Source: Allomuricauda sp.
GTDB lineage: Bacteria; Bacteroidota; Bacteroidia; Flavobacteriales; Flavobacteriaceae
Length of the DNA stretch: 64,000 nt
Assembly (NCBI RefSeq): GCF_028280385.1
Contig: NZ_JANQLX010000003.1
Location: 186,001 to 250,000, forward strand
Direction of reading: 5' to 3'
Position 1 is the stretch's first letter, and each line of letters begins with the position of its first letter. Below the pieces are notes generated by a model. That model did not search any database. It saw nothing but the letters and a program-made list of their open reading frames with translations, and had not been told where the DNA came from. Made by a program: the position numbers and the translations under genes. Of the stretch, positions 15,839 through 24,867 are shown one piece after another.

Positions 15839-16741
15839 TTAAAAATAAATTTCTTGGGCCAATCTAAAGGTGTTGGCATGCGCTTCCACAATGGTGGCTA
15901 TGTCCGGGGAATATCCTCCGCCCATACTACATTGCACAGGCAGTTTATGGTCAAAACAGCTTTGAAGTACAAATCGGTCGCGTTCTTTGCAGCCTTCCAA
16001 GGTCAACCCTAGGGTGCCCAGCTTGTCCGAAGCCAAAATATCCACCCCACATAAGTAGAAGATGAAGTCGGGTTGTACATTTTCCATGAGCTGTGGAAGT
16101 GTCTTTTTTAGGATACTTAGATATTGCTGATCATTGGTTCCCTTTTCCAATGGGATGTCCAGATCGGAAATTTCCTTTTTAAAGGGATAATTTCCTTTTC
16201 CGTGCATGGAAAACGTAAAAACGGAATTGTCTTCCTGAAAAATTTCCGCGGTTCCATTTCCCTGGTGCACATCCAAATCCACAATCAGCACCTTTTGCGC
16301 TAGGCCCTTTTCGATTAGGTATTTAGCTCCGATGGCTTGATCGTTGAGCATACAAAAGGCCTCCCCTCGGTTGGAATAGGCATGATGGGTACCTCCAGCG
16401 ATGTTCATGGCAATACCGTGCTCAAGAGCAAATTCACAACCTTTAATGGTCCCGTCCGCAATAATCTGTTCCCTTTGCACGAGTTCTTCGCTTAGCGGGA
16501 AGCCTATTTTTCGTACTTCACTCGGTTTTAACCTAAGTCCCACCAAATCCCGATAGTACTGCGCGTCATGGGCCAGGAGAATATGGTCTTCCTCTGGAAG
16601 TCCCGGACTATAAAAATTATCCGAAGTACAGCAGCCTTCATGAAGCAATTGTTGCGGCAACAATTCGTATTTGAGCATGGGAAACCGATGGCCATCTGGC
16701 AAGGGATGCTTGTAAATAGGATGGTAAGCGATTTTCAGCAA
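15839..16741 (-). CDS. Histone deacetylase-family hydrolase, HDAC11-like
   Basis: 300-aa arginase/deacetylase-fold protein of the class IV (HDAC11-like) type. The active site is complete: His119-His120 in GGTHHAYS, zinc ligands Asp157 and His159 in IVDLDVHQGNG, the third ligand Asp239 in ILASDKLG, and Tyr277 in GGGYSPD. Bacterial relatives deacetylate lysine, polyamines or acylated small molecules; the substrate here is unknown. The start is TTG at 16741 (read MLKIAYHP), 7 bases after the upstream stop; no ATG is in position and family members start the same way. It is likely co-transcribed with the unknown secreted-protein gene upstream and the PAP2 gene downstream. Confidence 0.88.
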   Translation of the reverse strand: MLKIAYHPIYKHPLPDGHRFPMLKYELLPQQLLHEGCCTSDNFYSPGLPEEDHILLAHDAQYYRDLVGLRLKPSEVRKIGFPLSEELVQREQIIADGTIKGCEFALEHGIAMNIAGGTHHAYSNRGEAFCMLNDQAIGAKYLIEKGLAQKVLIVDLDVHQGNGTAEIFQEDNSVFTFSMHGKGNYPFKKEISDLDIPLEKGTNDQQYLSILKKTLPQLMENVQPDFIFYLCGVDILASDKLGTLGLTLEGCKERDRFVLQSCFDHKLPVQCSMGGGYSPDIATIVEAHANTFRLAQEIYF

Positions 16742-16748
16742 AGAACGA

Positions 16749-18158
16749 CTAGAATTTTATGATTCGATAAGTGTGGTCATCACCTAGATACCCTAGAACA
16801 ATATCACCATTGATCCTAAAGACACTTTCCAATTTTAGTTTTCCAAGTTCTTCGGTATACTCCTTTATCGATTCAAAGGAATTGACAGGAATTTCCCCAT
16901 CCAAATGGTCAAAACTTGTATTGAACAAGGACTTAAAGTAGGTGGATTCACTTACAGAAACATTGAAATAGGCGTAGCCGGTAACATTTAAAAATCCAAA
17001 TTGAACCGCTGCCACAGGGACCAGGGGAATGGCCATTTTTCCCTTGGCAAAGGTGCCGATGGAAACTACGTTGGTCTCGCCATCCTTATAAATGGTAACG
17101 CCCAATTCGTTGTTGGCCATATCCCTCAAAAACCTATTTGAATTTTCAATGGACCTTGATTTTGAAATTATGTTTTTGCCTTCAATCCGTATAGGGGTGT
17201 TCTTGAAGTTAATGGGCTTGTCCTTTTCTATGACATAGGTCTTTTTTACCGCCCTGGTTTCAAGGTCCTTTATTTCAAATTTTAGCATCTGATTGGTACT
17301 GGATACCCCAAGATAATTTCCATTGTACAAAAAGCTATTGGTCTTTTTGCCGTTTACCACATTGGCCAAAAAGGGTTTGTTGTAAGTGGTAACAGTGTAA
17401 CTAAAATCAGTTGGGTCGAGCTTGATTACTTGGGTAATGTTTCGATTGCTTTCAAAGGTGAAGTAGAAAAAATCCTCTTCGAGGAAAAGTTTGGAGGCTA
17501 CCGCTGAGATTTCCAGCGAGTTTGGGGTGGTGGCATCAATTTTTTCCAGAAGTTTGGGCACTTCCTTCCCAAAGGGCTTTTTCATCAAGGTGTATAGGTC
17601 CTTATTGTCGTTGTTCCAATATCTAAAACGCTTAGAACTTAAGTCAACACTGTTCTTGGTAAAAGTTCCATCCGCATTGAACACATAAAAATTGAAAATA
17701 CTGGAATTGTTTGGGATGGTCAGGATATGAAACTTTCCATTATGGTTGAAGGTCTGCAGGAAGGTTTCCTTCTTCATTCCAAGATCAATGTCTTGCACTT
17801 GGGCGGACTTTTGTCCAAAATCGAATGTGAAGAGCCCAAATTTCTTTTTGGATCTATTGGAAAGAAAGAACTGAAACTGTTGAGCTCCTGTTTGTACGGC
17901 TCCTATAGGAATTGGGTAGTCTGATGGAAAAGTGGCCGCGGTAAAATCCGAAATTTCATTGTGGGCTTCATCAAACAAGGAAGCCACGATGTCATATTCG
18001 TTATCTAAAAACAGCGCAAATTCATTGGAATTCCTGTTGGTGATTTGATATGCGTTTTTCGGAGAAAACTTTTCTGGAAGCTCTTTTTCCACGATGGTTT
18101 CCTGTGCGAATAGAGCCGTTTGGAACATTAGTCCCAATAACAAAATGTGGTATTTCAT
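16749..18158 (-). CDS. Secreted protein of unknown function
   Basis: 469 aa with a signal peptide (MKYHILLLGLMFQTALFAQ). The rest alternates short beta-strand-like and turn segments (FHILTIPNNSSIFNFYVFN, FFYFTFESNRNITQVIKLD), which could form a beta-propeller, but no named repeat or catalytic motif is seen. It has no C-terminal sorting domain, so it is probably periplasmic or outer-membrane associated. It follows metG by 14 bases and precedes the TTG start of the deacetylase by 7 bases, so it seems to be the middle of a metG-unknown-deacetylase transcript. No function can be assigned. Confidence 0.75.
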   Translation of the reverse strand: MKYHILLLGLMFQTALFAQETIVEKELPEKFSPKNAYQITNRNSNEFALFLDNEYDIVASLFDEAHNEISDFTAATFPSDYPIPIGAVQTGAQQFQFFLSNRSKKKFGLFTFDFGQKSAQVQDIDLGMKKETFLQTFNHNGKFHILTIPNNSSIFNFYVFNADGTFTKNSVDLSSKRFRYWNNDNKDLYTLMKKPFGKEVPKLLEKIDATTPNSLEISAVASKLFLEEDFFYFTFESNRNITQVIKLDPTDFSYTVTTYNKPFLANVVNGKKTNSFLYNGNYLGVSSTNQMLKFEIKDLETRAVKKTYVIEKDKPINFKNTPIRIEGKNIISKSRSIENSNRFLRDMANNELGVTIYKDGETNVVSIGTFAKGKMAIPLVPVAAVQFGFLNVTGYAYFNVSVSESTYFKSLFNTSFDHLDGEIPVNSFESIKEYTEELGKLKLESVFRINGDIVLGYLGDDHTYRIIKF

Positions 18159-18172
18159 AGGTTAAGGTTGAT

Positions 18173-20269
18173 TTAGCTGATGGTTTCACCATTGTCAACA
18201 CCCTCTTCATCTGGATTGACAAAGACCAATTTTCCTTCTGCATTTTCGGTCATGAGAATCATACCCTGACTCTCTACCCCCCTTAATTTCCGTGGGGCTA
18301 AATTGACCAATACAGTCACTTTTTTGCCCACGATGTCCTCAGGAGCAAAACTCTCCGCAATTCCAGAGACAATGGTCCGGGTATCTAGGCCGGTATCTAC
18401 CTTAAGAACCAGGAGTTTATCGGCTTTTGGCATTTTTTCGGCTTCCACGATGGTGCCTACCCGCATATCCAATTTGGAAAAATCGTCAAAGGTAATGGTC
18501 TCTTTTTGTGGGGTAATTTCCTTGTTCATGGCATCTGTGGTTGAGGTGTTCGACGCATTGGTTATTTTCGTGGCCTCCAATTTGGCCAATTGTGTTTCAA
18601 TTTCCTTATCCTCAATTTTTCGGAACAACAATTCACTTGGATTGATTTGATGGCCGGCTGGTAACAAAGTCAATCCATTACCAACGGCATCCCAGCTGGA
18701 AGCACTGTCAGTGCTACTTATATTGAGGATGTTTTTAAGCTTTTCCGAAGTAAAAGGTAAAAAGGGTTCGCTAAGCACAGCCAGGCCGCTAGCAATTTGA
18801 AGCGCGACATACATTACGGTTTGTACACGTTCCCCGTCTGTTTTTATAAGTTTCCAAGGTTCCTCATCTGCCAGGTATTTGTTGCCCAATCGCGCCAAGT
18901 TCATCAACTCCTGGCTAGCTTCCCTAAATCGGTAACGATCTAGTGAATCACTGATTGTTTTTGGGAACCCTTTTAGGGCGTCCAAGGTCTGTTGGTCTAT
19001 TTCTTTTAGGTTAGAAGCATTAGGTACAATGCCTTTGTAGTATTTGTGGGTGAGTACGGCCACTCTGTTTACGAAATTTCCAAAAATGGCCACCAGCTCA
19101 TTGTTGTTCCTGGCTTGAAAATCCTTCCAGGTAAAATCGTTGTCCTTGGTTTCTGGAGCATTGGCGGTCAAGGCATATCTAAGCACATCTTGCATGCCTG
19201 GGAATTCCTCCAAATATTCATGCAACCATACCGCCCAATTTTTGGAAGTGGACAGTTTGTTTCCCTCCAAGTTCAAAAACTCGTTGGCCGGAACATTTTC
19301 AGGAAGCACATACTCCCCATGTGCTTTTAACATACTTGGGAAAATGATGCAGTGAAAAACAATGTTGTCCTTACCAATAAAATGAAGGAGTTTGGTCTCT
19401 TTGTCTTTCCAGTACGGTTCCCAATCCTTGCCTTCCCGTTCGGCCCATTCCTTGGTGGAGGAAATGTAACCAATAGGTGCATCGAACCACACATATAAAA
19501 CCTTGCCTTCACCACCTTCAACCGGAACTGGAATTCCCCAGTCCAAATCTCGGGTAACGGCACGGGGTTTTAGACCATCATCTATCCAGGATTTGCATTG
19601 ACCGTAGACGTTGGGTTTCCAATCTTTTTTATGGCCCACCAAGATCCAATCTTTTAGAAAATCCTCATAGCGATCTAAGGGAAGAAACCAATGTTTGGTT
19701 TTCTTCAGGGTAGGGACGGCACCCGTAATGGTCGATTTTGGATTGATCAAATCGGTAGCATTGAGGGAAGAGCCACAATTTTCACATTGATCCCCATAGG
19801 CCTCTTCATAACCACATTTTGGACAGGTTCCCACCACAAATCGGTCTGCCAAAAACTGTTTTGCCTCCTCGTCATAAAGTTGCTCTGTTACTTCCTCAAT
19901 AAAATCCCCTTGTTGATGTAATGTCCGGAAGAAATCGGAGGCAGTTTCATGGTGAACTTTGGCAGAGGTGCGGGAGTAATTGTTGAAAGAAATACCGAAC
20001 GCTTCAAAGGATTTTTTGATGATTCCGTGATATTTATCAATAATTTCCTTTGGGGATACGCCCTCTTTTTTGGCTTTCATCGGAATGGCCACACCATGTT
20101 CATCGCTACCACAAATAAAGGCAACATCATGTCCTTGCAAACGCAGATATCTGGAATAAATATCCGCGGGAACATATACCCCGGCCAAATGCCCAATGTG
20201 TATGGGGCCATTGGTATAGGGCAAAGCGGCGGTGATGGTGTATCTGGAGGGTTTTGCGTTCTGAGGCAT
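18173..20269 (-). CDS. metG: Methionyl-tRNA synthetase
   Basis: 698-aa class I methionyl-tRNA synthetase that charges tRNA-Met in the cytoplasm. The HIGH signature is in [10 protein letters not shown] (residues 24-27), and the KMSKS loop appears as KLSTSK near residue 340. A zinc knuckle CPKC...CENC lies near 145-160. The anticodon-binding domain follows, and the C-terminal ~110 residues are the EMAP II-like tRNA-binding domain ([15 protein letters not shown]) used for dimerisation. The ATG at 20269 fits the promoter at 20290-20321 better than the TTG at 20281. A hairpin upstream belongs to the preceding gene and not to a T-box leader. Confidence 0.97.
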   Translation of the reverse strand: MPQNAKPSRYTITAALPYTNGPIHIGHLAGVYVPADIYSRYLRLQGHDVAFICGSDEHGVAIPMKAKKEGVSPKEIIDKYHGIIKKSFEAFGISFNNYSRTSAKVHHETASDFFRTLHQQGDFIEEVTEQLYDEEAKQFLADRFVVGTCPKCGYEEAYGDQCENCGSSLNATDLINPKSTITGAVPTLKKTKHWFLPLDRYEDFLKDWILVGHKKDWKPNVYGQCKSWIDDGLKPRAVTRDLDWGIPVPVEGGEGKVLYVWFDAPIGYISSTKEWAEREGKDWEPYWKDKETKLLHFIGKDNIVFHCIIFPSMLKAHGEYVLPENVPANEFLNLEGNKLSTSKNWAVWLHEYLEEFPGMQDVLRYALTANAPETKDNDFTWKDFQARNNNELVAIFGNFVNRVAVLTHKYYKGIVPNASNLKEIDQQTLDALKGFPKTISDSLDRYRFREASQELMNLARLGNKYLADEEPWKLIKTDGERVQTVMYVALQIASGLAVLSEPFLPFTSEKLKNILNISSTDSASSWDAVGNGLTLLPAGHQINPSELLFRKIEDKEIETQLAKLEATKITNASNTSTTDAMNKEITPQKETITFDDFSKLDMRVGTIVEAEKMPKADKLLVLKVDTGLDTRTIVSGIAESFAPEDIVGKKVTVLVNLAPRKLRGVESQGMILMTENAEGKLVFVNPDEEGVDNGETIS

Positions 20270-20289
20270 GTAAAAATCCAATTAAGCCC

Positions 20290-20321
20290 CAAAAATACTG
20301 ATTTAGGAAAAGATGGAACAA
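20290..20321 (-). promoter_or_regulatory. metG promoter
   Basis: Minus strand: TTG (20321-20319), 21 bases, TATTTTTG (20297-20290), an exact flavobacterial promoter match. The leader to the ATG at 20269 would be about 16 bases, too short for a riboswitch or T-box. Confidence 0.72.
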
Positions 20322-20330
20322 GAATGCCGT

Positions 20331-20389
20331 AAAAAAGGAAACCTCCGAATTGCGCAACCAAATTGGGGTGTGGGTCGCACTATCGGAGG
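20331..20389 (-). terminator. Terminator after the DUF1501 gene
   Basis: Read on the minus strand, CCTCCGA (20389-20383) pairs with TCGGAGG (20348-20342). An inner GCG/CGC pairing (20378-20376 with 20354-20352) extends the stem, and TTTCCTTTTTT follows. It lies 30 bases past the DUF1501 stop and upstream of the metG promoter. The internal loop makes it imperfect. Confidence 0.6.
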
Positions 20390-20418
20390 ATTCTGGAAAT
20401 TGAATGTTACAACTGGTC

Positions 20419-22131
20419 CTACATGATCATAACGGACTTACTCAATCTTTCGTCACCTACACGGATTTGGTAAATATATTTACCGGTGGATAGGCTGTCC
20501 CGCATGCGTTCACGGATGTTGATTTCGGCGGAGCCTTCCAACATCATTTCGTTGAACACGGTTCCTACGTTTTGTCCCAGGATATTGTAAAGTTGAATAT
20601 CAACATGGGCGGCAACGGGCATCTCCAAATGGATATGTGGTGCATTTTCTGTAGGATAGTAAGGGGTATGTACTATTCGACTTAATGCGTCTGGATCGGG
20701 ATCGGAACCATCTGGGCTAGGAGGCGTATCAGGGAGTATGGGTGGATCATTGTCATAGGCAATATCCGGGAACTCCACGCCGCTACAGTTAAATCCAAGA
20801 TTTACAGGATTGTAGGGGTGGTCCAACAAATGTTGCTCCACCAACGGAATGGGTACACAGAGCCATTCAGCCAATACGGTGGCATACAAATCCCTAAAAT
20901 CCATGGTGTATTCCAAGTTTCCTCTATTATTGGGGCTGTCCAATGATGGATGGTCCCCAACAAAGGCGCTTCCATTTAATCCTGAACCGAAAAACAAGGT
21001 GGGTGCCGCTTTACCGTGGTCTGTTCCGTTAGAGCCATTTTCATAGATCCTTCTTCCAAATTCAGAAAAGGTCATACTCAAAACCTGCTCATCTTGTTGG
21101 GTAAAAGTCAAATCTTCATAGAAGTTGTTTACCGCCACGGACAAATTGCTCATGAGTCTTTCGTGGGCCAAAGGTTGGTTACCATGGGTATCAAAACCTC
21201 CCATGGAGATCATGTACACCTTAGTGCCCAAATTCCCTTTGATCAATCGGGCCAGCAATGCCAATTGTCTGGCAAATCCGTTGTCTTGGTATTCTACTTG
21301 GTTTTGTCCTCTTTCATAGGCTTCGTGAATTTTGCCCGCGTATTCGTAGGTGGTATTGGCAACCCCTCTCAAGAATCGCAGTTGATCGCCATACATACAA
21401 TCTCCAAATGGCGCATTTTCAATATCGTAGAAGGTACCTGTTTCCGCAATTAGCTCCAACTGTTCAATATTGTTGGTCACAAATGCATAATTGGTCTCTT
21501 CTCCCTGAAAGACTAAATTGGAGAGGTTCCCAATCTGAATGGCTGCAGGAGCTTCAGGTGGGTTAATGAGATAGTCGGGATAACACTCCTCAAAATGGCG
21601 GCCCATCCAACCCGTGTTCAGACCTGTAAAACCAGTAGTGGTAAGGTCGGTATTGGCATAAATGTCAGAGCCTGTAAAATGGGACAAACTTTGATTTTCG
21701 TATCCTACTCCATGGACGGCCTTGAATTGGCCTTCGCCCCAAAGAGGTTCCAGGGCGGTCATATAGGTTGGGACACCAAAATCGTCGGTAAGTTTTAGGA
21801 CCTTACTTTCTGGGATGTAAATGTTAGGTCGCGCATTAGCATAAGTATCATATTGTTGGATAGGGATAACCGTGCTTAATCCATCATTACCGCCAGAGAG
21901 CCTGATCAATATTAGAATATTGTCAGTTTCCGTATCTGAAATGGCAGCGGTAAGAGGGGATGGAGCTGAAGCGGTCAGCAGGTTGCTTCCCAAAAACATG
22001 GATCCGGATCCGGCAATACCGAGGGCCTGTATAAAGGAACGGCGGCTCCATGTTTTGTGTTCTTGATCATGGCCTTCGTGTTCTAGGCCTTTAAATGGTG
22101 ATGTATGGTGGGTGTGGTGAGTATCGCACAT
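20419..22131 (-). CDS. DUF1501 protein with Tat signal and type IX sorting domain
   Basis: 570-aa DUF1501 protein. The N-terminus is histidine-rich (CDTHHTHHTS, HEGHDQEH) and is followed by a twin-arginine signal (SRRSFIQALG, Arg30-Arg31). The DUF1501 body begins at ILILIRLSGGNDGLSTVIPI. The last ~85 residues look like a type IX secretion sorting domain (HVDIQLYNILGQNVGTVF, TGKYIYQIRVGDERLSKSVM). So it would cross the inner membrane folded by Tat and be passed to the surface by type IX secretion. DUF1501 proteins are distantly related to sulfatase/phosphatase folds, but their reaction is not known. It lies 9 bases after the DUF1800 gene, its usual partner. Confidence 0.9.
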   Translation of the reverse strand: MCDTHHTHHTSPFKGLEHEGHDQEHKTWSRRSFIQALGIAGSGSMFLGSNLLTASAPSPLTAAISDTETDNILILIRLSGGNDGLSTVIPIQQYDTYANARPNIYIPESKVLKLTDDFGVPTYMTALEPLWGEGQFKAVHGVGYENQSLSHFTGSDIYANTDLTTTGFTGLNTGWMGRHFEECYPDYLINPPEAPAAIQIGNLSNLVFQGEETNYAFVTNNIEQLELIAETGTFYDIENAPFGDCMYGDQLRFLRGVANTTYEYAGKIHEAYERGQNQVEYQDNGFARQLALLARLIKGNLGTKVYMISMGGFDTHGNQPLAHERLMSNLSVAVNNFYEDLTFTQQDEQVLSMTFSEFGRRIYENGSNGTDHGKAAPTLFFGSGLNGSAFVGDHPSLDSPNNRGNLEYTMDFRDLYATVLAEWLCVPIPLVEQHLLDHPYNPVNLGFNCSGVEFPDIAYDNDPPILPDTPPSPDGSDPDPDALSRIVHTPYYPTENAPHIHLEMPVAAHVDIQLYNILGQNVGTVFNEMMLEGSAEINIRERMRDSLSTGKYIYQIRVGDERLSKSVMIM

Positions 22132-22140
22132 GGTGTAGGG

Positions 22141-23625
22141 TTATTTTAGTTGAAATTCGGGTTCTCTAGAAAGATGCAGTAGCAACAAATACACTTGGAC
22201 GTGGGTGTTTTCCAAGGTCATATTCCAACTATTGGTTTCATAATAGCCAGAATCTAGATAGGGTTCTCTGAAGACAACATAGGCCCTTTCATAGTCAGCG
22301 TCAGTCAGCAGTCCCTTGGGCAATAATTGATCCACAATGGCTTTGGCAACCACATCAGGATCATTTTCTGTGCTTCCCGTTGGACCAACTGCAGCAATGC
22401 CAAATTGCTTAAATTGTTCTTGATCTGCCTGATAAAAGCGTTGAATGAACATTTCCGAAGTCAACCAACGTCCAATAATAAAATTGGTGTTGATCCATTG
22501 TCTATCACGTTGCCATCCGGCCACATCAAAGGGGTCGAACATGGTCTGCCCAATCAAACTTGACGCATCGACCACGCTAGCTACTGTGCTGTCATCATAG
22601 GAAAAACTAGTTTCCTTGATCATGTGCAGGTACAGGTCGAACGGACTTTTGATGATTACCCCAATGGCATTTTCATCAAAAAAGTGTTGGCTCTTGAACA
22701 ACTCCCTTAAAACAGGGGCTATCTCAAAATTGCTGGCAATAAAGGTGGCGGCCATTCCATTGATAATGGTCTGGGCATTGCCCATGTCATCATCAGAATC
22801 GGGATGAACGAAAAATTCATAAAGTTTTTTACAGATAAACCAAGCTATTTCATTGGGACGCTCCGTGAACAATATGTTGATCACATCATCGTAGTCCCAA
22901 TTGCCGGTTTGCCCAAAAATGGTCTTGTTCTCCGTGTTAAAGTCTGCTGGGTCAAAAGTGACCTGGGTACAGCCAACTTCACCATTATTGGTATATCCAG
23001 AAATGGCCTTGGAAGTTTCAATGATATCTTCTTCGGTGTAGTTGTTTCCCTCTCCTAGTGTAAAGAGCTCGTATAGCTCACGGGCATAGTTTTCATTGGG
23101 GTTGTTCCCGCGGTTTCGAACACCATCCAAATAATAGAGCATGGCTGAAGTAAGTCCAATTTCACTTACAAACGTTCTAAAGTTCCCTAGGGCATTTCGT
23201 TGTAGGTTGTTGATGTAGTAGTACAAAAAGGAGTTACAGTTGTACACATCAATTTCCGTCACAAAGTGATTGCTCCAAAAGAAGCTCATTCGATCTCTAA
23301 GACCGTTGTCAAGTAGGGCATTGCCATATGCAATGGCAAATTCTTCGCGTTGGGCCCTTCGCATTTGGCCAGCGAGGTCGTCATCTTCCGGATAATCATC
23401 ATTGGTCCAATCGGCCCAAGTAGGTGCAGGAATTGGTGGTGCAGCCAAAGCTTGGTCCACCAGGTTGTCTACAAGGGCACCAGCTGTTTGGCCCACAGCG
23501 GCATTAATGGTATCTACCGAAGCACTAAAGCCTAGTCTCCGGTACAAGTGGGCAGCACGCAACTCATCCAATGGAGTAGTGTACGGCGCCAATGTTGAGG
23601 AATTACAATTGATAAAGTACTCCAT
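22141..23625 (-). CDS. DUF1800 domain protein
   Basis: 494-aa DUF1800 family protein, rich in helices. Recognisable features are LDELRAAHLYRRLGFSAS at the start, RDRMSFFWSNHFVTE, the NENYARELYELFTLGEGNNY segment and PFDVAGWQRDRQWINTNFI. The family is almost always paired with DUF1501, as here, but its function is unknown. No signal peptide or membrane segment is visible: the ATG at 23625 opens directly into the domain. Export might rely on the Tat-bearing partner, or the protein may stay in the cytoplasm; both are inference. It is the first gene of the pair, with a 170-base divergent gap to the YraN gene. Confidence 0.88.
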   Translation of the reverse strand: MEYFINCNSSTLAPYTTPLDELRAAHLYRRLGFSASVDTINAAVGQTAGALVDNLVDQALAAPPIPAPTWADWTNDDYPEDDDLAGQMRRAQREEFAIAYGNALLDNGLRDRMSFFWSNHFVTEIDVYNCNSFLYYYINNLQRNALGNFRTFVSEIGLTSAMLYYLDGVRNRGNNPNENYARELYELFTLGEGNNYTEEDIIETSKAISGYTNNGEVGCTQVTFDPADFNTENKTIFGQTGNWDYDDVINILFTERPNEIAWFICKKLYEFFVHPDSDDDMGNAQTIINGMAATFIASNFEIAPVLRELFKSQHFFDENAIGVIIKSPFDLYLHMIKETSFSYDDSTVASVVDASSLIGQTMFDPFDVAGWQRDRQWINTNFIIGRWLTSEMFIQRFYQADQEQFKQFGIAAVGPTGSTENDPDVVAKAIVDQLLPKGLLTDADYERAYVVFREPYLDSGYYETNSWNMTLENTHVQVYLLLLHLSREPEFQLK

Positions 23626-23795
23626 AGCAATGTTCGGCGTTAATTAGGTCCATAGTTTTTGGGGCAACTATATGTTTAGCTAACGTTGGGTGTGGTTCAG
23701 TTGAGCTTACAAATTACAATGTAAACGCTGTTTTGCCCATGAACTACCAAATTTTTCGATGAACTGCACATAATTTTTAATATTTTTCAAAATCG

Positions 23796-24155
23796 ATGGG
23801 AAAACATAATGAATTTGGAAAGCTGGGAGAGCAGTTGGCTATTGATTTTTTACTGGAAAAAGGATATGAAATCCATGCCACCAACTATAGGTTCCTAAAA
23901 GCGGAGATCGATATCGTGGCAAAAAAGGACGGAATTTTGGCCATAGTGGAAGTAAAATCCAGGAACAAAGGCTTTGTGGAAGACCTTCAGAACGTGATCA
24001 ATAAAAAGAAGGTCAATCTGTTGACCATGGCGGCGGACCAATACGTTGTGGAACACGGAATTTTGGATGAGGTTCGCTTTGATTTGATCACTATTGTGAA
24101 GCAAAAAGACGATTTTCATTTGGAACATGTTAAAAATGCATTTTATTTTTTCTAA
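23796..24155 (+). CDS. YraN/UPF0102 endonuclease-like protein
   Basis: 119 aa of the YraN (UPF0102) family, which has a PD-(D/E)XK nuclease-like fold related to Holliday-junction resolvases. The signature is complete: FGKLGEQLAIDFLLEKGY, NYRFLKAEIDIVAKKDG and AIVEVKSRN, giving the conserved Glu, Asp and Glu-x-Lys of the presumed metal site. The cellular role is not established. The ATG at 23796 gives the usual length. It precedes the winged-helix/ACT-like gene by 51 bases, but that gene has its own promoter. Confidence 0.9.
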   Translation: MGKHNEFGKLGEQLAIDFLLEKGYEIHATNYRFLKAEIDIVAKKDGILAIVEVKSRNKGFVEDLQNVINKKKVNLLTMAADQYVVEHGILDEVRFDLITIVKQKDDFHLEHVKNAFYFF

Positions 24156-24158
24156 CCA

Positions 24159-24190
24159 TTTGTTTTATATGTAACAATATGTTAATTTTG
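24159..24190 (+). promoter_or_regulatory. Promoter of the winged-helix/ACT-like gene
   Basis: TTTG (24159-24162), 20 bases, TAATTTTG (24183-24190). This exact match puts the transcript start near 24195, only about 12 bases before the ATG at 24207, so the mRNA is nearly leaderless. Confidence 0.72.
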
Positions 24191-24206
24191 TTCCAAACCA
24201 AACCAA

Positions 24207-24866
24207 ATGAAGACCATATCCGCAGTTGTTGAACATTACATTAAGAAGAAACCCTTCTTACAAAGTGCCTTGGCGCAAGGCATAATCAACCTTACTTCAC
24301 TTTCACGCCAAATCAAACCCGAGATTTCCGAAGCCCTGGGAAAAGATGTTAAGGATGGGGCCATTGTGATGGCACTTAAACGACTTTCCGACGATTTGGA
24401 ATTTAGGGCCACCCATAGAATTGTGAAGGTCCTTAAAAATATTGGAGAGATTACCGTTAGATCTTCTTTGACGGACTACACTTTTTTGGCTTCGGAGACC
24501 ATTCTTGGACAACAAGCCAAATTATTGGAAGAAGTGCACGCCAACCAGGACGTGTTCTATACTTCATCAAGGGGTGTCAATGAAATCAATATTGTGATCA
24601 GTAGCATTATGGATGGAGTTGTGGAAAAGTACTTCAAGCACGAACGATGTACCCAAAAAGCGGAGAACTTATCTTCTATCACCGTGAAACTGCCGGCCGA
24701 AAATGTATCTGTTCCTGGAATATACTATTTTATTTTCCAGCGATTGGCTTGGGAGGGGATTGTGCTTTATGAAGTTATTTCAACTACCAATGAATTTACC
24801 ATTTTGGTCAACGAGGACCAGGTGGACGTAGCATTCAAAACCATTAAGGACCTAAAGGGACTTTAA
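24207..24866 (+). CDS. Probable winged-helix/ACT-domain regulatory protein
   Basis: 219 aa. The N-terminal ~75 residues look like a winged helix (LQSALAQGIINLTSLSRQIK, DGAIVMALKRLSDDL). The C-terminal ~75 residues (SSITVKLPAENVSVPGIYYF and TNEFTILVNEDQVDVAFKTI) have the pattern of an ACT domain, including the glycine before a helix. A middle segment (TVRSSLTDYTFLASETIL, VFYTSSRGVNEINIVIS) may be a second ACT-like unit. Flavobacterial homologues are sometimes labelled aspartate kinase because of the ACT similarity, but no kinase motif exists. An amino-acid-sensing regulator is a plausible guess. It ends one base from the convergent amidohydrolase. Confidence 0.7.
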   Translation: MKTISAVVEHYIKKKPFLQSALAQGIINLTSLSRQIKPEISEALGKDVKDGAIVMALKRLSDDLEFRATHRIVKVLKNIGEITVRSSLTDYTFLASETILGQQAKLLEEVHANQDVFYTSSRGVNEINIVISSIMDGVVEKYFKHERCTQKAENLSSITVKLPAENVSVPGIYYFIFQRLAWEGIVLYEVISTTNEFTILVNEDQVDVAFKTIKDLKGL

Positions 24867-24867
24867 T

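Noticed and set aside
20331..20389. T-box or riboswitch in front of metG
   Set aside because: The hairpin lies upstream of the metG promoter (20290-20321), so it is not in the metG leader. Its T-run marks it as the DUF1501 terminator.
21016..21453. Plus-strand frame opposite the DUF1501 gene
   Set aside because: Antisense to a well-supported gene, with no recognisable motif.
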